A stretch of 57,193 nucleotides of DNA from CALVGQ01 sp964368495 (GCA_964368495.1 CAYJAJ010000011.1:1-57193), one strand, 5' to 3'. Shown: positions 1 through 9,580, counted from the first letter of the stretch. A program made the numbers and translations. Notes: generated from the letters alone by a model not told the origin.

Positions 1-1496
1 TAAGATCTAAAATGTTTAAAAAAGTAATGGGATTTTCTATGAAAGAAGTGAATTCTTTTTCAACATCAAGCTTAATCACAAGAACGACAAATGATATAAC
101 ACAAGTACAACTTCTTATTGTAATGGGTATGCAAATGTTGATAAAAGCACCTATTACTGCTGTATGGGCAATTGCTAAAATATCCGACAAAAACGAGTCT
201 TGGACTATTGTCACAGGAGTAGCGGTCTTAGTGTTGCTTCTTATTGTGGGCATCTGTCTTACACTTGCGATTCCAAGGTTTAAGAAACTTCAAAGTTTAA
301 CCGATAATATCAACAAAGTTTCAAAAGAGAGTTTAGACGGACTGAATGTTGTAAGAGCATATAATGCAGAAGAGTACCAAGCAAATAAATTTGAAAAAGC
401 AAATAGTGAACTGACAGATACAAATCTGTTTACATCAAAAACAATGTCATTTTTAATGCCGAGCATACAAATGATAAGTAACGGATTAGTATTGGCTGTA
501 TATCTTGTGGGTGCTGTGTTGATAAACGAGGCAATAGGAGTTGATAAAATAGTGCTTTTCTCAGACATGATCGTTTTTTCATCTTATGCAATGCAAGTAA
601 TAATGTCGTTTATGATGCTTGTTATGGTGTTCATGCTTTTGCCAAGGGCAAGTGTGTCTGCAAGACGCATCAATGAGGTTCTTGATACTAAAAATAGCAT
701 TATTGAAGGGAATAAGACTGAGGGATTAATTAACAAGCAAGGTGAAATTGAGTTTAGAAATGTAAGTTTTAAATATCCATCAGCTGAAGACTACGTGCTT
801 AAAAATATAAGCTTTACGGTAGCAAAAGGCGAAGTGGTAGCGTTTATTGGCTCAACAGGATGTGGAAAAAGCACAGTAATTAACTTGTTACCAAGGTTTT
901 ATGATGTTACTGATGGCGAGGTTTTGGTAAATGGATTAAATGTTAAAGAGTATACTAAAAATGCACTTAACTCGTTAATAGGCTATGTATCTCAGCGTTC
1001 TGTTTTGTTTACAGGAACAATTAAATCCAACGTAATATTTGGTGATAATGATTCACCTGAAAAAAATAAAGAGGACTTGGTAGATTCTATAGACATAGCA
1101 CAGGCGAGCGATTTTGTAACAAATTTAGAGAATAGTTATAACGCACGTGTGGCACAGGGAGGTAGAAACTTCTCTGGTGGGCAAAAACAAAGAATTTCTA
1201 TTGCAAGGGCAGTATACAGAGACCCAGAAATATTTGTGTTCGATGATTCTTTCTCAGCACTTGACTACAAAACTGATCGTAAACTTCGCGAAACATTAAA
1301 AAAAGAATGTGGCGATGCAACTATGCTTATAGTAGGACAAAGAATAGGAACTATAAAAGATGCAGACAAAATAATAGTGCTTGAAGATGGCGAAATAGCA
1401 GGAATGGGCAAGCACAAAGATTTGCTTGAAAACTGCGATGTGTATAAGCAAATTGCTCTATCACAGCTTTCTAAGGAGGAGTTAAAAAATGGCTAA
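1..1496 (+). CDS. ABC exporter half-transporter, degenerate-site subunit (5' truncated)
   Basis: This is a membrane-spanning half-transporter fused to an ATPase domain, of the multidrug/lipid exporter type. The frame is open to the window edge (first full codon at 3), and the first visible residues lie inside the transmembrane domain, so the true start is upstream. Counting from the ATG at 12, Walker A (GSTGCGKST) is at residues 280-288 and the signature FSGGQ is near 387. Walker B ends in two Asp (411-412) instead of Asp-Glu, and the H-loop His is replaced by Gln 443 (VGQRIGTI). These are the marks of the degenerate-site partner of a heterodimeric exporter (TM287/BmrC type, family knowledge). 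It overlaps the next gene by 8 bp, so the two are translationally coupled. The substrate cannot be told. Isoleucine codon ATA is unusually common compared with later genes. Confidence 0.93.
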   Translation, partial: RSKMFKKVMGFSMKEVNSFSTSSLITRTTNDITQVQLLIVMGMQMLIKAPITAVWAIAKISDKNESWTIVTGVAVLVLLLIVGICLTLAIPRFKKLQSLTDNINKVSKESLDGLNVVRAYNAEEYQANKFEKANSELTDTNLFTSKTMSFLMPSIQMISNGLVLAVYLVGAVLINEAIGVDKIVLFSDMIVFSSYAMQVIMSFMMLVMVFMLLPRASVSARRINEVLDTKNSIIEGNKTEGLINKQGEIEFRNVSFKYPSAEDYVLKNISFTVAKGEVVAFIGSTGCGKSTVINLLPRFYDVTDGEVLVNGLNVKEYTKNALNSLIGYVSQRSVLFTGTIKSNVIFGDNDSPEKNKEDLVDSIDIAQASDFVTNLENSYNARVAQGGRNFSGGQKQRISIARAVYRDPEIFVFDDSFSALDYKTDRKLRETLKKECGDATMLIVGQRIGTIKDADKIIVLEDGEIAGMGKHKDLLENCDVYKQIALSQLSKEELKNG

Positions 1497-3339
1497 GGAT
1501 AACTATGAAATAGGATCAAATAAAAATCAAATGAGACCACAAAGAGGACCAGGAATGCAAGGTGGTGGTGAAAAAGCAAAAGATATGCGACTAACTACTA
1601 AAAAACTTGTTTCATATATAAAAAAGCGTAGAGGTCTTATGTTTCTTGCAATTTTATTTGCGATGCTTGGATCTATATTAATCCTAATAGGTCCTAGCCA
1701 ACTTACCAATTTGACAAACACCATTACTGAGGGCATAAATGCAAGTATGACTGGTAAAGAAATAGATATGAGTGCAGTGTATACAATAGGTTTATTTCTA
1801 GGAATTGTATATGCGCTTAGCTATGTTTTATCTGTAGCACAGGGCTTGATGATTGCAACGGTTATGCAGAAAACTGCAAAAAATTTACGTAGTGATATCG
1901 CTAATAAAATAAATCGTTTGCCTATGGCCTATTTCTCAAAAAACTCTAAAGGAGATGTATTATCAAGAGTAACAAACGATGTTGATACCGTAGGGCAAAC
2001 TCTTTCACAATCTATGGGGACTTTTATCTCAGCTGTTACCTTGTTGTTTGGATCGGTTATAATGATGTTTATAACAAATATCACATTAACTATCACAGCT
2101 ATATTATCAGTTGCTGTTGGCTTTGTTTTTATGATGATTGTTATGAAGTCTTCTCAAAAATATTTTGAAGGGCAACAGCAACATTTAGGACAGATTAATG
2201 GACATATTGAAGAGATGTACGCAGGACACACAGTCGTAAAAGCTTACAGCGGAGAAATAAAAGCTATAGAGATTTTCAATTCAATTAATAATGAGTTAAG
2301 AACAAGTGCTTTTAAAGCACAAGCACTATCGGGTCTTATGATGCCCATGATGACTTTCATTGGAAATTTTGGGTATGTTTCTGTATGCATTGTAGGTGCA
2401 TTGCTTGCATTAAATGGCAGCATCAACTTTGGTATTATTGTGGCCTTTATGGTGTATATTAGATTATTTACGCAACCGCTTGGACAAATAGCTCAGTCTA
2501 TGCAAAATTTGCAGTCAGGAACAGCTGCTGCAGAGAGAGTCTTTGACTTTTTAGAAGAGAGTGAAATGAGCGATGAGACAGGTAAAGTAAAAGAACTTAA
2601 AAATGTAAGAGGTGATGTTGAGTTTAAAAATGTTCGTTTTGGGTATGATGAAAATAAAATCATAATTAACGACTTTAGTGCAAAGGCAACATGTGGGCAA
2701 AAAATTGCAATTGTAGGACCTACAGGTGCTGGTAAAACTACCATGGTTAACTTACTAATGCGTTTTTACGAGATAAATTCTGGCGATATTTTATTAGGTA
2801 ATGTATCTATTAAAGATGTAAAGCGAGAAGACGTACATTCTATGTTTAGCATGGTGTTGCAAGATACTTGGATTTTTGAGGGAACTTTGCGAGAAAATCT
2901 TGTGTATGCTACAAAAAATGTAAGCGATGAAGATGTAATTAGAGCTACAAAAGCAGTTGGTCTTCATCACTTTGTTAAAACGCTTGAAAATGGCTATGAT
3001 ACAATCCTCAATGACAAGTTGGAGTTATCTCAAGGACAGAAACAGCAAATTACTATTGCAAGAGCAATGATTGCAGATAGACCAATGCTTATTCTTGATG
3101 AGGCGACTTCTTCAATTGATACAAGAACAGAACTACAAATACAAAATGCTATGGATGAACTTATGAAAAACAGGACATCGTTTGTTATAGCACACAGGCT
3201 TTCTACTATAAAAAATGCTGACTTGATCTTGGTAATGAAAGATGGAGATGTTATTGAAACAGGAAACCACAATGAACTATTAGCTAAAAAAGGGTTTTAT
3301 GCAGAGCTATATAATTCTCAGTTTGACCGTGTGGATTAA
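1489..3339 (+). CDS. ABC exporter half-transporter, catalytic subunit
   Basis: This is the second half of the heterodimeric ABC exporter, 616 residues. A Gly/Gln-rich cytoplasmic N-terminus (about 30 residues) precedes six membrane segments and a C-terminal ATPase domain. Walker A GPTGAGKTT is at residues 410-418, Walker B LILDEATSS near 534 keeps the catalytic Glu, and the H-loop AHRLST is near 568. The signature motif is LSQGQ (about 513) rather than LSGGQ. Together with the upstream subunit this gives one consensus site (its Walker A/B plus the partner's FSGGQ) and one degenerate site, as expected for an asymmetric heterodimer. In the first ~140 codons a hand count gives about 8 ATA, 5 ATT and 2 ATC, unlike the ATT-dominated genes downstream, which hints at a different origin. 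The export substrate is unknown. Confidence 0.95.
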   Translation: MAKDNYEIGSNKNQMRPQRGPGMQGGGEKAKDMRLTTKKLVSYIKKRRGLMFLAILFAMLGSILILIGPSQLTNLTNTITEGINASMTGKEIDMSAVYTIGLFLGIVYALSYVLSVAQGLMIATVMQKTAKNLRSDIANKINRLPMAYFSKNSKGDVLSRVTNDVDTVGQTLSQSMGTFISAVTLLFGSVIMMFITNITLTITAILSVAVGFVFMMIVMKSSQKYFEGQQQHLGQINGHIEEMYAGHTVVKAYSGEIKAIEIFNSINNELRTSAFKAQALSGLMMPMMTFIGNFGYVSVCIVGALLALNGSINFGIIVAFMVYIRLFTQPLGQIAQSMQNLQSGTAAAERVFDFLEESEMSDETGKVKELKNVRGDVEFKNVRFGYDENKIIINDFSAKATCGQKIAIVGPTGAGKTTMVNLLMRFYEINSGDILLGNVSIKDVKREDVHSMFSMVLQDTWIFEGTLRENLVYATKNVSDEDVIRATKAVGLHHFVKTLENGYDTILNDKLELSQGQKQQITIARAMIADRPMLILDEATSSIDTRTELQIQNAMDELMKNRTSFVIAHRLSTIKNADLILVMKDGDVIETGNHNELLAKKGFYAELYNSQFDRVD

Positions 3340-3360
3340 AAATATAAAAAAATTATGTTG

Positions 3361-3404
3361 CCTGATGTGAATTAGTAATAATTCCTGTTAGGTTTCTTTT
3401 TATT
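3361..3404 (+). terminator. Rho-independent terminator after ABC exporter pair
   Basis: A two-part stem (CCTGA/TTAGG outside, GAATTA/TAATTC inside, GTAA loop) is followed by a T-rich run. It lies 22 bp after the stop of the second exporter gene. Confidence 0.6.
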
Positions 3405-3447
3405 GTAGTGGAAAAATTTGTATTGGCAAAATAGCATAAATGCATAG

Positions 3448-3499
3448 AAATCGATGAAAGTACTTGAGAAATGGAATGAATCAAACAAAACATCGATTT
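3448..3499. repeat. Spaced inverted repeat AAATCGATG ... CATCGATTT
   Basis: Perfect 9-bp arms at 3448-3456 and 3491-3499 are separated by 34 bp, in the gap before the RND pump promoter. This could be a regulatory site or an RNA hairpin. No function can be assigned. Confidence 0.4.
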
Positions 3500-3556
3500 A
3501 AAAAATGTTCACATAGTATTTTATAATCTAAAATAATTTTTATTTGTAATAATTGC

Positions 3557-3584
3557 TTGACTAAAAAGTATAGTGGAATATAAT
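3557..3584 (+). promoter_or_regulatory. Sigma-A-type promoter for RND pump
   Basis: A -35 TTGACT (3557-3562), a 16-bp spacer and a perfect -10 TATAAT (3579-3584) place transcription start near 3591, immediately before the palindromic operator. Confidence 0.75.
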
Positions 3585-3591
3585 TATATAG

Positions 3592-3609
3592 TGACTGACC
3601 GTTCAGTCA
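3592..3609. promoter_or_regulatory. TetR-type palindromic operator
   Basis: TGACTGACCGTTCAGTCA is an 18-bp palindrome with one mismatched pair. It sits between the predicted transcription start and the ribosome-binding site of the RND pump. Operators of this TGACTGA...TCAGTCA form are typical of TetR/AcrR repressors, and the gene just after the pump encodes one. A bound repressor would block the pump-regulator operon, giving autoregulation (inference). Confidence 0.75.
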
Positions 3610-3622
3610 AAAGGAGAAAGCG

Positions 3623-6600
3623 ATGATATCAAAATATAGTGTTAAGAAACCATATACAGTAATTGTAGGTGTTGTAATGGTTTTATTGTTAGGAGTAATA
3701 TCATTTATGGAGTCAACAACAGACTTGCTTCCTGAAATGGAACTTCCTGTTGTAGTAGTATATACCAGTTATCCAGGAGCGAGTGCAGAAAAAGTCGAAA
3801 CAGAGGTTACAAGACCGATTGAATCTGCAGTGGCTACAACTGAAAATTTAATTAATATGAGTTCAACATCAAGTGATAACTTATCAATGATTATTTTAGA
3901 GTTTGCGGATGATACAAATATGGATAGTGCAATGATTAACCTTAATGCTAATATTGATATGATAGAAAGCATGCTTCCAGAGTTAGTTGGGGCACCAAAT
4001 CTTTTAGCATTAAATCCAAATATGATGCCTATTATGATGGCAACTGTGGATTATGAAGGCATGGATATTCAAGAGTTAAGTGATTTTGTTAGTGAAGAAG
4101 TTATACCTGAACTTGAAAAAACTGCAGGTGTTGCTTCTGTAACTGTAACAGGATTGCTTGAAGAAACAATTCATATTATGCTAAATCAAGAGAAAATTGA
4201 TGAAATAAACAATAAAATTCTTGATAATGTAAATAGTGAACTAGCTGAAGCTGAACGCGAATTAAAAGACGCATTAGATGAAGTTAATGAAGGTTTAGAG
4301 GAGATTGAAGATGCAGAATCTGAAATGGATGATGCCAAAGATGAAGCTCTAGATGGATTAGGCGAAGCTTCTGTGCAAATGCAACAAGCTGCAAGTAATC
4401 TTATTGCAATGGATGCACAAATCACACAGTTAATGGCAGAGCAGATGGCCTTCAAGGGAATTGTAGATGCATATGAATCAATGGAGGCGCTTCCTCAAGG
4501 AATTGATGGGATTATTACACAAAATGAAAGTGTTATAGCTGATATTAATAGCTTATTAACAGATTTAAATAATGACATTGATGTTTCTGCAGGTGCTTTG
4601 CCAGAAGATACCTTAATTACTGAATTCGATACAGAAAAATATAATAAATTAATTGATACAACCAATAATATTGAAAATTCACTACGACCAGCTATTCCAC
4701 CAGCGACAGTGACACTTCCACAGTTTAATACATATAAAGATGCGATTGATTATTTAAACACTAATTTACCTTACATGCAATCGAGTGTGGATGATTTAAA
4801 AACACTTCAATCACAATATCCTGATGCAGTTTCTAAATTGAATACATTGGATGTTGAAATTGCAACTGCAGAATCTGTCAAAAGTACTGCCTCAAAAATA
4901 CTTACCGATAATGGAATTGACGTGAGTGACTTAAGTAAACTTCAAACTGATCTTGAAAGTGGAAAAATTACTGCAGGAAGTGATTTTGCAGTAGGGGAAA
5001 TGACGCTAAATACTTCTAAACAACAATTGGAAGATGCAAAAGCACAACTTGAAGATAGCCTTGAAGAAATGGAAGATGCAAAGGAAGACGCACTTGAGTC
5101 AGCAAATATTAGTGAGATGTTATCGGGTGAAATGATTGGGGGTATATTACAAGCAGAAAATTTCTCAATGCCTGCGGGTTATGTAGATAGTGATGATTCA
5201 TCAATCTTAGTTAAAGTGGGCGATGTGTTCAACAGTTTAGATGAACTTGAAAACCTTCTTATTCTTCCACTTGATTTGGATGGATTATCAAATGTGTATT
5301 TAGGTGATTTAGCTACCATAGAAATTGCAAATAATTCAGATGAAATTTATACAAAAGTAAATGGTAACGAAGCTGTAATGATATCATTTCAAAAAACATC
5401 GACTTCATCAACATCAGAAGTAACAAAAGATATTCATAAGAATTTTGAAAATTTATGTGAAGAGCATGAAGGTTTAAATTACACTGCACTGATGGATCAA
5501 GGAGTTTACATTGATATGATTATTGCATCAGTTCTTCAAAATTTCATGTTTGGTGGAATTTTAGCAGTTTTAGTTTTAATTTTGTTCTTAAAAGATTTAA
5601 AACCTACGATTGTTATTGGGTTAAGTATTCCTTTTAGTTTAATGTTTACAATTGTTTTAATGTACTTTTCTGATATTACAATGAATATCATCTCTTTATC
5701 AGGTTTAGCACTTGGAGTTGGTATGCTAGTGGATAACTCTGTTGTCGTTGTTGAAAACATTTATCGTATGCGTGGTGAAGGTGTTAGTCTAATAAAAGCG
5801 TCAATTGAAGGAGCTAAACAAGTATCTGGCGCAATTATTGCATCAACTTTAACTACTGTATGTGTGTTTTTGCCAATTGTGTTTGCTACTGGGATTGCAA
5901 GACAATTATTTGTGGATATGGGATTAACGATTGCATATAGTTTATTAGCATCATTAATTGTTGCTTTAACTTTAGTGCCAATGCTTTCAAGTAAGTTACT
6001 TAAAAAGCAACCAAGCCAAAAACAAGGTTTCTTTAATGGTATTATCAGCATTTATGAAAAAACACTAAAATGGGCTTTATCTCACAGATTAATAATTTTA
6101 ATAAGTTCAGGAGTTTTATTTGTTGGTAGTATAATTGCAACATTTAGCATGGGAATAATTATGATACCAGAAATGGCATCAACTCAGTTATCCATGACAG
6201 TTACAATGATAGATGAAAAAGCAACCTTAGAAGATACTACTGCAGTTATGGATGAAATACTAGATGAATTGACTGTTATTGAAGGTGTAGATACAGCAGG
6301 GGTTTCAATTGATGCTAATGCTAATATGCTTATGGGTGGAGGAAGTTCTTCTTCTGCAACATTTTATATTATTACTGAAGAAAATGTAGCCTATGAAAGC
6401 ATTGAAGATGAAATTTTATTAGCTGTTGAAGGAAAACCGGTAGAATCAAGTATTTCCTCTAATAACATGGATATGAGTGCATTAACAGGAAGTGGAGTCG
6501 TTATCAATGTATTTGGGAATGATTTAGATGAATTGCAAGAAGCTTCACGTTTAGTAGGTGAACAGCTGTCTACATTTGACGGGGTAAAAGAAGTGAATGA

Positions 6601-7588
6601 TGGATTAGATGATCCGGTGCAAGAACTACGAATTGTGGTAGATAAAAATGCCGCAATGGAACTTGGATTAACCGTTGCACAAGTGTTTCAATCAGTAAGT
6701 GATGAAATTAACACAGAAACATCAAGTACAACCTTAACAATTGATAACAAAGATTACCCAGTGATAATTTTAAAAGACAAAGATTCACTCATCAAAAGTG
6801 ATAATCTAGATACAATAGTTATGGATGGTACATCAGACAATGAAACAATTGATGTTGAATTGGATGAAATTGCTTCAATTGAAAACGGAGTAGGTGCTCA
6901 GTCAATTTCACGGGATAATTCACGACGTTACATGAGTGTGAGTGCAACAATAGAAGAAACCCATAATATCTCACTTGTTTCAAGGGATATTGAAGAAAAT
7001 TTTGATGATTCAAATCTGCCATCAGGAATTACATTAGAATTTTCTGGTGAAAACGAAACAATAATGGAAACAATGGTTACTTTACTATTGATGATTGGGT
7101 TAGCGATTGTTTTCATATATATGATTATGGTTGCTCAATTTCAAAGTTTATTATCACCGTTTATTGTTATGTTTACAATTCCATTAGCTTTCACGGGAGG
7201 TTTATTAGCATTATTTATTACAGGTGTAGAGTTAAGTGTTGTTTCAATGCTTGGTTTCTTAGTATTAAGCGGAGTAGTTGTAAACAATGGTATAGTGTTT
7301 ATAGATTATGTTAATCAATTAATCAATGATAAACACGAACTTTATGATGCGTTAATTAGTGCTGGTAAAACAAGATTAAGACCAATTTTAATGACGGCTC
7401 TAACTACAATATTGGCAATGACCACAATGGCCCTTGGAATTGGTGAGGGTTCTGAAATGATGCAGGGAATGGCTATTGTAACTATTGGTGGATTAACGTA
7501 TGCAACAGTTCTTACTTTATATGTAGTTCCAATTATTTATAGTTTATTTCATCGCAAGAAAAAAAATAAAGTAGAAATTGAGGACTAA
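3623..7588 (+). CDS. RND-family efflux pump with coiled-coil insertion
   Basis: This 1321-residue membrane protein belongs to the AcrB/SwrC RND superfamily of proton-driven exporters. The N-terminal segment (ISKYSVKKPYTVIVGVV) is membrane segment 1. The proton-relay region in TM4 reads GVGMLVDNSVVVVENI and keeps one of the two Asp, as is usual in Gram-positive members. The matching C-half helix reads VVVNNGIVFIDYVN. Gram-positive members are usually about 1000-1070 residues. Here about 290 extra residues (roughly 205-492), rich in Glu, Asp, Ala and Leu heptads, interrupt the first extracytoplasmic porter domain and look like paired coiled coils. No adaptor (MFP) or outer channel gene lies nearby. 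RBS is AAGGAGAAAG. The downstream TetR gene is in the same operon. The substrate is unknown; drugs, bile salts or lipids are possible. Confidence 0.93.
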   Translation: MISKYSVKKPYTVIVGVVMVLLLGVISFMESTTDLLPEMELPVVVVYTSYPGASAEKVETEVTRPIESAVATTENLINMSSTSSDNLSMIILEFADDTNMDSAMINLNANIDMIESMLPELVGAPNLLALNPNMMPIMMATVDYEGMDIQELSDFVSEEVIPELEKTAGVASVTVTGLLEETIHIMLNQEKIDEINNKILDNVNSELAEAERELKDALDEVNEGLEEIEDAESEMDDAKDEALDGLGEASVQMQQAASNLIAMDAQITQLMAEQMAFKGIVDAYESMEALPQGIDGIITQNESVIADINSLLTDLNNDIDVSAGALPEDTLITEFDTEKYNKLIDTTNNIENSLRPAIPPATVTLPQFNTYKDAIDYLNTNLPYMQSSVDDLKTLQSQYPDAVSKLNTLDVEIATAESVKSTASKILTDNGIDVSDLSKLQTDLESGKITAGSDFAVGEMTLNTSKQQLEDAKAQLEDSLEEMEDAKEDALESANISEMLSGEMIGGILQAENFSMPAGYVDSDDSSILVKVGDVFNSLDELENLLILPLDLDGLSNVYLGDLATIEIANNSDEIYTKVNGNEAVMISFQKTSTSSTSEVTKDIHKNFENLCEEHEGLNYTALMDQGVYIDMIIASVLQNFMFGGILAVLVLILFLKDLKPTIVIGLSIPFSLMFTIVLMYFSDITMNIISLSGLALGVGMLVDNSVVVVENIYRMRGEGVSLIKASIEGAKQVSGAIIASTLTTVCVFLPIVFATGIARQLFVDMGLTIAYSLLASLIVALTLVPMLSSKLLKKQPSQKQGFFNGIISIYEKTLKWALSHRLIILISSGVLFVGSIIATFSMGIIMIPEMASTQLSMTVTMIDEKATLEDTTAVMDEILDELTVIEGVDTAGVSIDANANMLMGGGSSSSATFYIITEENVAYESIEDEILLAVEGKPVESSISSNNMDMSALTGSGVVINVFGNDLDELQEASRLVGEQLSTFDGVKEVNDGLDDPVQELRIVVDKNAAMELGLTVAQVFQSVSDEINTETSSTTLTIDNKDYPVIILKDKDSLIKSDNLDTIVMDGTSDNETIDVELDEIASIENGVGAQSISRDNSRRYMSVSATIEETHNISLVSRDIEENFDDSNLPSGITLEFSGENETIMETMVTLLLMIGLAIVFIYMIMVAQFQSLLSPFIVMFTIPLAFTGGLLALFITGVELSVVSMLGFLVLSGVVVNNGIVFIDYVNQLINDKHELYDALISAGKTRLRPILMTALTTILAMTTMALGIGEGSEMMQGMAIVTIGGLTYATVLTLYVVPIIYSLFHRKKKNKVEIED

Positions 7589-7592
7589 TTTT

Positions 7593-8174
7593 ATGAAACA
7601 ATACAAAGAAAAAGAAATATTGATTTTTAATGCTGTATATGACTTACTCTCAAGAGGAAAGAATATTCAGGAATTAGTTGTACAAGAAATTGCAACACAG
7701 GCCAATATTGCAAAGGGTTCATTATATGAATATTTTGATAATAAAGAAGATATTTTACAAAAAAGCCTTGAGTATTTTATTAATGAAAATTTGATTGAGT
7801 TGATTGAAAAACTTCAAAAAGTTCATACATTTGAAGAGAAGCTTTTCCATATTTTAAAAGTAAAATGCAGTAAATATGAAATTAATCATATTTTGTTACA
7901 AAATATTGATCAAAAGTTTAATTGTAAAAGCAAATTATCAGAAAAGTTACTTGAACAAGTTGATGTACTTGCAGAAGAACTTATTAAGTGTGGAGTAAGT
8001 GAGGGTGTTATAAGCAAGGACTTAACAAAAGAATATCAAAAGTTCATCCTTTTTTCAGGCATTTGTTCTTACCAAGTGATGTGGACAATAAAAAATACTA
8101 AGCAGACTTCTTCACAAAATTCAGAAGAAGATATCAAAAATGTAATTACAATGGTTAAAAAAAGTCTAGCATAA
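7593..8174 (+). CDS. TetR/AcrR family transcriptional repressor
   Basis: This is a 193-residue one-component regulator. The start at ATG 7593 is chosen over an upstream TTG at 7578 because GAGG at 7580-7583 is well spaced for it. The N-terminal helix-turn-helix (about residues 20-55, reading QEIATQANIAKGSLYEYF and then DNKEDIL) is the classic TetR N domain. The rest is an all-helical ligand-binding and dimerisation domain without a recognisable specific subfamily. It begins 4 bp after the pump stop codon, so it is co-transcribed with the pump. The palindromic operator before the pump is its likely target, and induction by a pump substrate is the standard model (inference). Confidence 0.92.
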   Translation: MKQYKEKEILIFNAVYDLLSRGKNIQELVVQEIATQANIAKGSLYEYFDNKEDILQKSLEYFINENLIELIEKLQKVHTFEEKLFHILKVKCSKYEINHILLQNIDQKFNCKSKLSEKLLEQVDVLAEELIKCGVSEGVISKDLTKEYQKFILFSGICSYQVMWTIKNTKQTSSQNSEEDIKNVITMVKKSLA

Positions 8175-8252
8175 ATAGCTTATAATAATCCTTTTCATTT
8201 AAGGAATAAAAAGTCTTGCTTTATAAATATGTTTGTGATTTAATATAAATTG

Positions 8253-8387
8253 TCTTTTATCAAGATACAAGGGAGAGAGTCAGCTCGATGAACTTGAGCC
8301 AACCTGCAAAAGTAAGGTGGTAATGCTGACAACGATAAGAAGGAGCATATGAATTTAAGAACTCTTTCTTTGAAAGAGTTTTTTTTG
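8253..8387 (+). promoter_or_regulatory. SAM-I (S-box) riboswitch with terminator, upstream of metK
   Basis: The leader has the S-box layout. The P1 strand TCTTTTATC (8253-8261) pairs with GATAAGA (8334-8340). Between them are the conserved GGGAGAGAGTCAGCTCGATGAA block, a GCCAACC core and the AAGGTGGTAATGCTGAC segment. An intrinsic terminator follows (AACTCTTTC/GAAAGAGTT at 8360-8380, then eight T). High S-adenosylmethionine should stabilise the aptamer and stop transcription before metK, a known feedback arrangement in Bacillota. Confidence 0.88.
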
Positions 8388-8415
8388 ATAAGACTAGATA
8401 GAAACGAGGAGATTT

Positions 8416-9516
8416 ATGAAACATTTATTTACAAGTGAATCAGTAACGATAGGACATCCAGACAAAATTTGTGATACTGTTGCCGATTCTATTTTAGACG
8501 AAGCACTTCGTCAAGATCCGAACAGTAAAATGGCTGTGGAATGTACAATCAAGGATGATTTTATCCTGATTTATGGAGAAGCAAATACTAAGGCAAACAT
8601 TGACTATGAAACTATTGCAAAGAAAACATTGAAATACATTGGTTATGAAGAAGATTTTAATGTGTTAGTTAAAGTTTCAAAACAATCATCAGAAATACAT
8701 TATGCAGTAACGCACGATGAAACTGATTTAGGTGCAGGTGATCAAGGAATCATGTTTGGATATGCATGTAATGAAACAGAAAACTACATGCCTCTTGCGA
8801 TTGATCTAGCTCATCGTTTAGCAGCACAACTTGAACTAACACGTCGCAATGATGAAAATAGCCCACTTCGTCCTGATGGTAAAACACAAGTTACTGTTGA
8901 ATATGATGGTAATGTAGTAACACGCATCGATACAGTTGTGGTCTCAAGTCAGCATGTTGAAAATATTTCACAAGAAGAATTAAGAAAACTAATTATTGAT
9001 GAAGTAATAACACCGATACTTCCAATAGAGTTAATTGATGATAAAACAAAGTATTTAATTAATCCAAGTGGAAGTTTCATTGTAGGTGGCTCATTTGGAG
9101 ATAGTGGAACAACAGGACGCAAAATTGTTGTCGACACGTATGGTGGAATGGGTAGAATAGGTGGAGGATGTTTTTCCAGTAAAGATCCTAGTAAAGTAGA
9201 TAGAAGTGCAGCTTACTATTGCCGTTATGTCGCTAAAAATATTGTTGCTGCAAAATTAGCTGATCGCGTAGAGATACAACTTTCATATGCGATTGGAAAA
9301 AGTCAACCGATATCAGTTATGATGGATACGTTTAATACTGGTAAAATAAGTGATGAAGATATTTTAGCAATTATTAAAAATAACTTCGATTTTAGTGTTT
9401 CTAATATTATTAATGAACTAGATTTAAAACGACCAATTTATCAACCATTGGCAGCATATGGTCATTTTGGGCGTGAAGGATTTCCTTGGGAAGAAATAAA
9501 AACGTTAAAAAGATAA
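8416..9516 (+). CDS. metK: S-adenosylmethionine synthetase
   Basis: This enzyme makes S-adenosylmethionine from methionine and ATP with release of phosphate and diphosphate. It is a 366-residue cytosolic protein, slightly short for the family (about 380-400). Visible motifs are GHPDKICD (ATP/Mg site, residues ~13-20), DQGIMFGYA (~113) and the glycine-rich P-loop-like stretch GGGCFSSKDPSKVDRSAAYY (~250-269). The C-terminus carries the usual YGHFGREGFPWE. RBS ACGAGGAGA. It is a monocistronic unit behind an S-box riboswitch and is followed by a strong terminator. Confidence 0.98.
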   Translation: MKHLFTSESVTIGHPDKICDTVADSILDEALRQDPNSKMAVECTIKDDFILIYGEANTKANIDYETIAKKTLKYIGYEEDFNVLVKVSKQSSEIHYAVTHDETDLGAGDQGIMFGYACNETENYMPLAIDLAHRLAAQLELTRRNDENSPLRPDGKTQVTVEYDGNVVTRIDTVVVSSQHVENISQEELRKLIIDEVITPILPIELIDDKTKYLINPSGSFIVGGSFGDSGTTGRKIVVDTYGGMGRIGGGCFSSKDPSKVDRSAAYYCRYVAKNIVAAKLADRVEIQLSYAIGKSQPISVMMDTFNTGKISDEDILAIIKNNFDFSVSNIINELDLKRPIYQPLAAYGHFGREGFPWEEIKTLKR

Positions 9517-9536
9517 GTAATGTTTTATTATAATTT

Positions 9537-9580
9537 AAGATGACTGAACTGATTTTTATTGAAGTAGTCATCTTTTTTAT
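9537..9580 (+). terminator. Rho-independent terminator after metK
   Basis: A 9-bp stem AAGATGACT/AGTCATCTT (9537-9545, 9566-9574) is followed by a T run. Confidence 0.85.
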
